The notes under the pieces were generated by a model. That model worked only from the letters and a program-made list of their open reading frames with translations, was not told where the DNA came from and did no database searches. Below, in pieces: positions 8,406-12,767 of a stretch of DNA of 12,767 nucleotides. Both the position numbers and the translations under genes were made by a program. This stretch comes from CAADGY01 sp900696665 (lineage in GTDB: Bacteria; Acidobacteriota; Terriglobia; Bryobacterales; Bryobacteraceae), in contig JAPSFM010000134.1 of assembly GCA_035063885.1 (NCBI GenBank), positions 1-12,767 on the forward strand. Direction: 5' to 3'. How positions within the stretch are numbered: the stretch's first letter is position 1; each line of letters starts with the position of its first letter.

Positions 8406-8790
8406 CGTTCTTGGTGTCCCGGAGGATGCGTATGCCGCGCTCCCAGTCGCCGCCGGTATGGGCGCAGATGAAGTTCACGTCAGGATGGCGTCTGGCAATC
8501 TCAACCAGATCGTAGGGCGAAGATTCACCAGGTTCATTGCCATCAAGCTTGAGCCAGGTGTGTTGCAGGATGGGGACCTTCATCGACGCGGCGCACTCCA
8601 CAATCGGATCCATCTCGGGAACGCTGCAGCGTTTGTCTGCTTCTAATTCCCCGATAGCAACCATGGGTCCGTCACGCACACAACGATCGAACTTCTGGAG
8701 GCTGAATTCCGGATGAGCAGGGCTTAGGTAAACAGAGCCGTAGGCCCTTTGCGGAAAACGGCGCACCGCAGGCCTGGCCGCGAACGAGCT
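8338..8790 (-). pseudogene. Amidohydrolase (PF04909-type), central fragment in inverted orientation
   Basis: Read on the minus strand this encodes about 150 residues of amidohydrolase barrel: RRFPQRAYGSVYLSPAHP, then FDRCVRDGPMVAIGELE, then ILQHTW with a metal-ligand-type His, then ICAHTGGDWERGIR with a second His, then GFDPTSGVVEMAVGELG. The open frame runs from ATG 8808 to 8188, but residues before about 8790 and after 8338 lose homology. The HxH motif at the front and the usual C-terminal catalytic Asp region are both missing here; the former sits on the opposite strand at 8166-8339. The simplest reading is one amidohydrolase gene whose middle was inverted, with about 35-40 residues before it and about 60 after it lost. 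Two different homologous genes, or an assembly chimera, are alternatives. Confidence 0.78.
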
Positions 8791-8814
8791 CACCTGGTAT
8801 GCATACACTGCGGA
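8790..8814. other. Rearrangement junction 2: amidohydrolase fragment to membrane-protein fragment
   Basis: Minus-strand amidohydrolase homology begins near 8790 and plus-strand homology to the TIGR02206-type membrane protein begins near 8811-8814. Both genes are cut mid-sequence within about 25 bases, marking a second breakpoint. Confidence 0.55.
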
Positions 8815-9322
8815 CTGAGGGCTTTCGGTTCCCGGAAGGCCTTCCTCTTCAACTTTGCGATCTGACGCTCTGGCTGACCGTCATCGCCGCTTTTACGCTC
8901 AGACCGCGCATTTACGAAATCGCACATTTCGCCGGCCTTGGCGGCAGCGCCATGGCTCTCATCACGCCGGACCTTTGGGCGCCATTCCTGTCCTATCCCA
9001 CCGCCCGTTATTTCCTCGCGCACGGCTTCGTCGTCATCACGGTGCTGACGCTGCTTTGGATGGGCGCTGCCCGTCCAGAACCAGGCTCCGTTTGGAGAGC
9101 ATTCGTGATCCTGAATGGATTTGCCGCATCAGTCGCCATCTTCAATACTGTGTTCGTAGACGAACTATATGTACCTCTGCCGGAAACCAGCAAGCCGCAC
9201 GCCTGGATTACTTCGGTCCATGGCCTCTATACATTGCGGCAGGCGAACTGTTCGCGCTCGCCCTGTTCTGGCTGCTGTGGCTCCCCATCGCTCCCAGACG
9301 CCGTAAGCCGTTCCCCCATTAA
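8799..9322 (+). pseudogene. TIGR02206/YwaF-type integral membrane protein, 5'-truncated and frameshifted
   Basis: The frame from 8799 begins abruptly at RTEGFRFPEGLPLQLCDL, which in this family lies after two or three membrane helices, so the front third is missing. Hydrophobic helices follow (LTLWLTVIAAFTL, FLAHGFVVITVLTLLW, AFVILNGFAASVAIF). Family homology then changes frame near 9155-9160, where TNYMYLCRKPAS is read from 9160, and again near 9200-9203, where DYFGPWPLYIAAGELFALAL is read from 9206 and ends at TAA 9320-9322. Both shifts are equivalent to +1 or -2. The second fits loss of two bases from a CTG repeat just before GGATTAC. Known relatives are small polytopic membrane proteins of uncertain role. 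This copy is clearly non-functional unless the frameshifts are sequencing errors, and even then it lacks its start. Confidence 0.75.
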
Positions 9323-9435
9323 ACCCTTCCGTTTTCCACAAATATTCCACAATTTTTGCTTCATATCAGCGAACACCTGACCGGCGGGGCTCCCGGCGGC
9401 GGCGTCCAGTATGCGCCCGGAAAGGCGGTCCCCTC

Positions 9436-9564
9436 GGTGGGGCCATCGGCGCCGGTGTCGGTGCGGTAGCCGTGCTGTCTGCGGCGATGACGGCCACCAG
9501 GCAGAATCCAGGCCGCAGGGAGCTGACGAGCCTGCAGTTGAGTCCAGGCCTGCTCACGTCGTAA
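9436..9564 (+). pseudogene. Possible C-terminal remnant of a glycine-zipper-type protein
   Basis: The plus-strand frame from 9436 reads GGAIGAGVGAVAVLSAAM and continues to ...LQLSPGLLTS before TAA 9562-9564. A Gly/Ala zipper followed by a short beta-rich tail resembles the ends of small acidobacterial envelope proteins. No start codon or ribosome binding site fits upstream, and 9323-9435 offers only another frame (GGAPGGGVQYAPG) or Arg-rich sequence. It is probably a decayed gene end; chance in GC-rich DNA is possible. The stretch 9323-9365 is AT-rich with nothing else recognisable. Confidence 0.25.
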
Positions 9565-9567
9565 GTC

Positions 9568-9876
9568 TCAGGCCACGTTGCGTGGAAGGACTTCCCGCTC
9601 GATCCGGCCGCCGAGAGCATCCTCGGCAGCCGTCAAGTCGTACTTGGACTGCAGGTTTATCCACATTTGAGCCGGCGTGCCGAAGTAGCGGGCCAGACGC
9701 AGGGCGGTATCCGCGGTGATGCCGCGCTGCCCCTTGATAATGCCGCCAATCCGATTCGCGGGCACACGCAGCGCCGTGGCAAGAGCATTGACAGTCAAAC
9801 CGGCTTCGTTCAGCAGCTCCTGCAATACCTCACCGGGATGGATGGGCGGCAAGCGCTTCATCTGTTTGGTTGCCAT
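9568..9876 (-). CDS. higA: HigA-family antitoxin (XRE-type helix-turn-helix)
   Basis: 102-residue DNA-binding antitoxin that neutralises HigB and represses its own operon. PIHPGEVLQELLNEAGLTVN (11-30) is the classical HigA opening. The HTH spans about residues 27-60: LTVNALATALRVPANRIGGI, then GQRGITADTALRLARYFG. PAQMWINLQSKYDL (68-81) is the conserved family tail, and length is normal for the family. ATG at 9876 has AAGGAAG 7 bases upstream, placed between the toxin stop and this start. The gap to the toxin gene is 14 bases, in toxin-first order as usual for higBA. It is intact, in contrast to the neighbouring gene fragments. Confidence 0.93.
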   Translation of the reverse strand: MATKQMKRLPPIHPGEVLQELLNEAGLTVNALATALRVPANRIGGIIKGQRGITADTALRLARYFGTPAQMWINLQSKYDLTAAEDALGGRIEREVLPRNVA

Positions 9877-9883
9877 GTCGGTG

Positions 9884-9890
9884 CTTCCTT
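9884..9890 (-). promoter_or_regulatory. Ribosome binding site of the antitoxin gene
   Basis: AAGGAAG on the minus strand fills the gap between the toxin stop (9893-9891) and the antitoxin ATG (7-base spacing). It is much stronger than anything before the toxin start, which would favour antitoxin synthesis from the shared mRNA. Confidence 0.65.
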
Positions 9891-10166
9891 CTAGTGATAA
9901 TCGACGATTTCCACGTTATGAGCATCTCCGTCCCGCCATTCAAAGCAGATCGGGAACTGGTCGTTGATCCGGATACTATGCTGGCCTTTCCGATCACCCT
10001 TGAGCGCCTCCAGCCGGAGTCGGGGCAATTCAAGGTCCCGAAGCGTGGTCGCAGCATCCAGCAGTTCCAACCGGATCCGGGCTACCTTTTCGATGCCCTG
10101 AAACCTCCGGCTGAACTTCCGATCCAGCAATTGCTGCACATCCTTTTGACCGCAGGAACGGATCAT
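9891..10166 (-). CDS. higB: HigB-family (RelE/ParE superfamily) mRNA-interferase toxin
   Basis: 91-residue toxin, expected to cleave mRNA at the ribosome unless bound by HigA. Diagnostic stretches are DAATTLRDL (37-45), RLEALKGDRKGQHSIRIND (51-69) and NVEIVDYH at the end (84-91). Length is normal for the family. Relatives usually read INDQ[WYF]RICF; here residues 70-75 read QFPICF, so Pro72 replaces an Arg that is commonly conserved and near the active site of RelE-like toxins. The toxin may therefore be weakened. No Shine-Dalgarno is evident before ATG 10166 and a stop (TAA) lies in frame just upstream, so this start is well bounded. First gene of the higBA operon. Confidence 0.92.
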   Translation of the reverse strand: MIRSCGQKDVQQLLDRKFSRRFQGIEKVARIRLELLDAATTLRDLELPRLRLEALKGDRKGQHSIRINDQFPICFEWRDGDAHNVEIVDYH

Positions 10167-10175
10167 AGGAGCACC

Positions 10176-10206
10176 ATATTACGACACTCGTACAACTCTG
10201 GCGCAA
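10176..10206 (-). promoter_or_regulatory. Candidate higBA promoter giving a near-leaderless mRNA
   Basis: On the minus strand TTGCGC (10206-10201), 19-base spacer, TAATAT (10181-10176). The -10 ends only 9 bases before the toxin ATG, so transcription would begin about 2-3 bases upstream of it, matching the absence of a Shine-Dalgarno. The -35 lies inside one arm of the dyad at 10200-10228. The -35 match is weak and the spacer long. Confidence 0.35.
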
Positions 10207-10228
10207 GGGCCAAATCTCGCCTTGCGCC
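10200..10228. promoter_or_regulatory. 9-bp dyad upstream of higBA (candidate HigA operator)
   Basis: GGCGCAAGG-N11-CCTTGCGCC is a perfect inverted repeat with arm centres 20 bp apart, about two helical turns, starting 34 bases before the toxin ATG. One arm overlaps the candidate -35. HigA proteins bind palindromes in their own promoters, so this is the best operator candidate. It could instead act as a hairpin terminator between higBA and the plus-strand ORF, though no T-run follows. Confidence 0.5.
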
Positions 10229-10249
10229 GTGAGCTAACCAAGCCGCCGT

Positions 10250-10687
10250 GTGCCACCATGGACTGTTTTGCGGCTGAAACTGTCGTTCTTAGGCATTGAG
10301 GCGAAGATCGCCGGCCTTCTCGTGGTAGAGACCGTAATCGTGAGTCCTCTGCTGCTATGCATGATCTTTTACTTTCCCGGCTGCCTGTTATTCCTCCGGT
10401 ATTTTGAGGGCGGGCAGTACTTAAAACCGATTCTAGGCTTCATGCTGGTCTTTGCACTCGCGGTGGTCTGGAAGAAATGGCGACTTGGATCTGACGAGCC
10501 TGAGTTTGATGAGCCTCTCCGCCGTGAGGCTAATGCCTTCCCCGACCTCGAACGCCTGCTGACGAAAGTCGAGAGTGAGATGCGGTGCGCCATCCCGCGT
10601 CGAGCAGCCGTTGTACTATCGCCTGTCCTTTGGCGAACGTTCGGGTGTGACCCGGCACGATTGCGTGACCGCCGCGACGAAGTCTGA
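10250..10687 (+). CDS. Hypothetical small membrane protein (weakly supported)
   Basis: Not recognised. A 145-codon frame starting with GTG has two strongly hydrophobic stretches at about residues 21-49 (AGLLVVETVIVSPLLLCMIF, then CLLFL) and 58-75 (LKPILGFMLVFALAVVW). A positively charged WKKWR follows, then a charged, probably cytoplasmic segment (81-112) that looks protein-like. The last 30 residues are Arg-rich and resemble out-of-frame translation, so the true gene may be broken near 10585. There is no convincing ribosome binding site. It sits between the higBA control region and a gene fragment, in a zone where neighbours are damaged. The stretch 10688-10810 shows nothing I can identify. 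Confidence 0.35.
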   Translation: MPPWTVLRLKLSFLGIEAKIAGLLVVETVIVSPLLLCMIFYFPGCLLFLRYFEGGQYLKPILGFMLVFALAVVWKKWRLGSDEPEFDEPLRREANAFPDLERLLTKVESEMRCAIPRRAAVVLSPVLWRTFGCDPARLRDRRDEV

Positions 10688-10810
10688 TCCCGGTTGGTTG
10701 CCTTGGTATTTGGTCAGTATCAGAGTTCTGCTGCCACGTCGCACACTTCACCATCCGCCGCCGCCCACGGGAGTAGCTCTTCCGGCCTGCCCAGTTCGCG
10801 GCCGGCCGAC

Positions 10811-11107
10811 TCACTGCCGAAAATTATCTAAGCAGGTGTCAGCCCTCCTCTGTCTTCCAGAGTCGGGGGTTACACCACCTCGCATAGGGGCCGGGGAATT
10901 TTCAACCGGCACTATGAGGATTTTTGCACCGGCGCTGACAGCTGTGCGAGATGTATCTTTAAAAGGGCCCCGAATCCTGATCTGTGCGTCCAAAGGTTCC
11001 AGAAAACGGGGTGTTGGAATCACAGCCTCTGATGCTGCTAAAAGCGATACGGTGGCAAGCAGGAGCCCGCAATACCAGAACTTCAGACCGGCACCGGTAA
11101 TTCGCAT
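10811..11107 (-). CDS. Short secreted protein, probably the 5' fragment of a truncated gene
   Basis: A 98-codon frame with a clean signal peptide (hydrophobic WYCGLLLATVSLLAASEA at about 11-28), then IPTPRFLEPLDAQIRIRG. This 'PxPRxLEPL...IRI' pattern resembles the mature N-termini of secreted glycoside hydrolases such as GH20-type enzymes, but it is too short to assign. After about residue 75 the sequence becomes Arg/Asp-rich and unstructured (GGVTPDSGRQRRADT), suggesting a breakpoint near 10860-10890. The ATG at 11107 has AGAGGTG 13 bases upstream inside the end of the preceding gene. The 10-base gap indicates translation coupled to the TIM-barrel gene at 11118-12635. Real as a gene start; doubtful as a complete gene. 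Confidence 0.5.
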   Translation of the reverse strand: MRITGAGLKFWYCGLLLATVSLLAASEAVIPTPRFLEPLDAQIRIRGPFKDTSRTAVSAGAKILIVPVENSPAPMRGGVTPDSGRQRRADTCLDNFRQ

Positions 11108-11117
11108 GTGTAGGTGT

Positions 11118-12635
11118 TCACACCTCTGTACGGACCAGAATCTCCAATGACCGGGGAGCTAGGGTCCAACGCTTGCCGCTGCGTACGCCGCCTTGTGGTT
11201 CATCTCTCGAATAAGCGTGTGCTGTTTCAACCAGAACCTGGTTGTGGCTATAGTTGGCCAGAACGACATACGTCTTCAGATTGACGAACACTGACGCTAC
11301 AACGTTCGGCGGCAGAGGAGCACCGAATAGTGTGCTGTCGGTCACCTGAAGGTACGCGAGGGTGCCTTCCTCAATCATCGGAAGATACCGTTGAAGCCAT
11401 CTGGCGTGTACCTCTCGTGCGCGCGGTCGCGGCGGAAAGGCGTCCCACGGCCCGTAAACATAGGGTCCCTCGGGATGAGCCTGATAGTGTCTCCAGATCC
11501 GGCGCCAGCGCTTCAGCAAAGGGTCCTTATCTTCCGGCTGGTACTCTACGCCAGGAACCGATGAGCGCTCACCCGTGAAGGGGCGGCCGGCCAACAGGAG
11601 TGGAAACTGCATGTACGGGATCGAGTGCAAATACAGTTCATCGTCGTTCTCGACTTGGGCGGTGCTCAAGTCCAGGCAGGGCACTACATACGGTGGGTGA
11701 TTCTTGCATTCTTCCCGTGTTTTGTCGGCGTTGTTTGCTCCCTCGCCGACCCAGACGTAGTCCCAGAGTTGCTCCATTTGTGGGATGTGGGACCCCACAT
11801 AGTGCACTTTCACAATTCCACCACGGCGCTTCACTTCGGAATAGATGAGCGCAAACAGATCTTCTCGCGCACCCTCATGGGTCTCCGTTTCTTCAAATGC
11901 CAGCACCTCGTCCTTTGTGGCCTGCTGAGGATTCACGTAGAGGCGCTTTGACGCGGCATCGTTGTAGAGCCCATCGAGTTCGTAATCGTCCAGTACGCGA
12001 AGAATACGAGGCAGGACGTAAGCGCGCCATTTGGGGCTGGCGGGAGAGCATCCGGCCAACTGCCAGTGAGCTCCTCTTGCGGAGTAACCGGGCCGTGCCC
12101 AGTCCTGATCGAAGTCGCGATCCGTGCGCTGGAAATGACCGGTCGATATGTAAAGGAGCATCTTCATGCCGCGCCGGTGGACCATGTCAATGAAGCGGCG
12201 AAGACCGCGGTCATTTACGGCCGTGAACTTGTCGCCGCCGAACAGCCGTAGCAGGTCGTTCCATTCCTCCATCACCTGCACCAGACGGATACCGTCTTTG
12301 AACAGGCGGTCCAACTCCCGCTCATCATAGTCAGTACCAAGCTCATAAGGCTTTCGGGCGGGATACTCGCCGAGGTGGTATGCTACCTGGCCTGGGATGT
12401 AGCTGGTAATCCGGTGCTTGCGCAGGCACTTCCGGACGGACCGCTCCGCATGGGCAATATTGACGAGCCTGCGGCGATGCTCTTCCGCCGAGTAATTGAG
12501 TATTGCTGCAGGTCCAGGCCCGTACACGCGAGTTCCCGACGGGCCGCCCTCCGCCTGAAGGGGTGTGGCCAGTCCTGCGGGAGCGGCAGCGGCTGCTGCC
12601 AGAAAATTTCGTCGCTGCATAGCTTTTATTCTCAT
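11118..12635 (-). CDS. Exported TIM-barrel, glycoside-hydrolase-like protein of unknown specificity
   Basis: 505 residues. The N-terminus MRIKAMQRRNFLAAAAAAPA looks like a twin-arginine export signal (RRNFL), with cleavage likely near residue 28 (LQA). The body has barrel-strand signatures of a (beta/alpha)8 glycosidase-like fold: DGIRLVQVMEEWNDLLRLFG (114-133), then FIDMVHRRGMKMLLYISTGH (148-167), DDYELDGLYNDAASKR (216-231), GGIVKVHYVGSHI and DYVWVGEGANN (292-302). D221, D226 and E298 at strand ends are candidate acids. A beta-rich C-terminal domain (about 440-505, VFVNLKTYVVLANYS) fits the sandwich often appended to such barrels. ATG 12635 is preferred because GGAG lies 6 bases upstream; ATG 12620 (MQRRNF) is possible. 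It leads an operon with the fragment at 10811-11107. The exact family is not recognised. Confidence 0.75.
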   Translation of the reverse strand: MRIKAMQRRNFLAAAAAAPAGLATPLQAEGGPSGTRVYGPGPAAILNYSAEEHRRRLVNIAHAERSVRKCLRKHRITSYIPGQVAYHLGEYPARKPYELGTDYDERELDRLFKDGIRLVQVMEEWNDLLRLFGGDKFTAVNDRGLRRFIDMVHRRGMKMLLYISTGHFQRTDRDFDQDWARPGYSARGAHWQLAGCSPASPKWRAYVLPRILRVLDDYELDGLYNDAASKRLYVNPQQATKDEVLAFEETETHEGAREDLFALIYSEVKRRGGIVKVHYVGSHIPQMEQLWDYVWVGEGANNADKTREECKNHPPYVVPCLDLSTAQVENDDELYLHSIPYMQFPLLLAGRPFTGERSSVPGVEYQPEDKDPLLKRWRRIWRHYQAHPEGPYVYGPWDAFPPRPRAREVHARWLQRYLPMIEEGTLAYLQVTDSTLFGAPLPPNVVASVFVNLKTYVVLANYSHNQVLVETAHAYSRDEPQGGVRSGKRWTLAPRSLEILVRTEV

Positions 12636-12661
12636 GTCCGACTCCGGCTAGTCAATATGGG

Positions 12662-12750
12662 GCGACCAACCCTAGTTCGCAGTGTCGCGGGTTACGCTGC
12701 TGATTAGGAAAACCACACGGCGCAGAGCCGCATACGAAAGGATTGGTCGC
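12662..12750. repeat. 8-bp inverted repeat flanking the divergent promoter region
   Basis: GCGACCAA at 12662-12669 is the exact reverse complement of TTGGTCGC at 12743-12750, which ends at the base before the plus-strand ATG 12751. In an RNA reading rightward the two arms could pair and cover the bases between the ribosome binding site and start. With 73 bases between arms, a pair of protein half-sites or chance is equally likely. A small hairpin CGGC-N5-GCCG lies inside at 12718-12730. Confidence 0.3.
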
Positions 12751-12767
12751 ATGTCTAAAGTACGATT
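12751..12767 (+). CDS. Start of a plus-strand gene, cut by the window edge
   Basis: ATG TCT AAA GTA CGA (Met-Ser-Lys-Val-Arg) is preceded by AAAGGA with 8 bases of spacing, close to an ideal ribosome binding site. Only five codons are visible, so no function can be given. It is divergent from the TIM-barrel gene; the 115 bases between the two starts must hold both promoters. Confidence 0.5.

Noticed and set aside
8301..8798. Six-base matches near the breakpoints (CCAGGT at 8301 versus ACCTGG at 8792; CCTGGT at 8333 and 8793)
   Set aside because: Too short to claim homology-driven inversion, and joining at them does not restore an intact amidohydrolase.
9657..9665. Exact DnaA-box sequence TTATCCACA, with TTTTCCACA at 9332 and TATTCCACA at 9343
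   Set aside because: The exact copy encodes the conserved Met-Trp-Ile-Asn of HigA on the other strand. The other two are imperfect and there is no origin context such as dnaA, dnaN or a box cluster.
10530..10814. Minus-strand frame with a HicA-like pattern (IVPGH, then G, then LLDAG)
   Set aside because: Only the tail pattern fits; there is no GSH-type catalytic segment or HicB partner, and the rest is Arg/Ser-rich.
10575..11150. Plus-strand 191-codon frame
   Set aside because: Opposite a frame with a clear signal peptide; Pro/Arg/Cys-rich with no recognisable domain.

Overview
The window looks like a moderately GC-rich bacterial chromosome, most likely an acidobacterium of the Solibacter/Bryobacter type. 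This is inferred from the gene families: a very large TonB-dependent receptor with an N-terminal carboxypeptidase-like domain, a sulfatase-like lipoprotein fused to TPRs, a PQQ propeller protein carrying a Planctomycete/Acidobacteria-style heme domain, and a PQQ-adjacent amidohydrolase. No rRNA, tRNA, CRISPR or transposase gene was seen.

Region 1 (57-8169) is intact and gene-dense. A TonB-dependent outer-membrane receptor (minus strand) is transcribed away from a plus-strand pair: a sulfatase-like lipoprotein with C-terminal TPRs, and, 15 bases downstream, a diheme cytochrome/PQQ-type quinoprotein. The 133-base divergent spacer holds a candidate promoter for the receptor, a perfect 7-bp-arm palindrome and two copies of AATATAC one helical turn apart. 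A reasonable reading is a nutrient-acquisition locus: import across the outer membrane, periplasmic ester hydrolysis, and periplasmic oxidation feeding electrons to cytochromes. The substrate cannot be read from the sequence.

Region 2 (8166-9564) is a scrapyard. A GTG start overlapping the quinoprotein stop opens an amidohydrolase that breaks off after about 58 codons. The middle of an amidohydrolase of the same type then follows on the opposite strand, ending at the same point. Immediately after it comes a membrane protein of the TIGR02206/YwaF type that lacks its front half and has two frameshifts, then a short glycine-rich protein tail. This is an inversion with deletions, or a chimeric assembly.

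Region 3 (9568-10228) is a complete HigBA toxin-antitoxin module on the minus strand, with an upstream 9-bp dyad overlapping a possible promoter. The promoter geometry suggests a nearly leaderless toxin mRNA. The toxin has an odd Pro where relatives usually have Arg.

Region 4 (10250-12767) has a weakly supported two-helix membrane ORF, then a minus-strand pair: an exported 505-residue TIM-barrel/glycoside-hydrolase-like protein and, 10 bases downstream, a short secreted ORF that looks like the front end of a truncated gene. At the right edge a new plus-strand gene begins at 12751 with a good ribosome binding site.

No clearly new multi-gene system is evident. The points most worth a second look are the inverted amidohydrolase, the sulfatase-like protein with threonine at the usual formylglycine position, and the quinoprotein that appears to lack several classical PQQ/Ca2+ residues.
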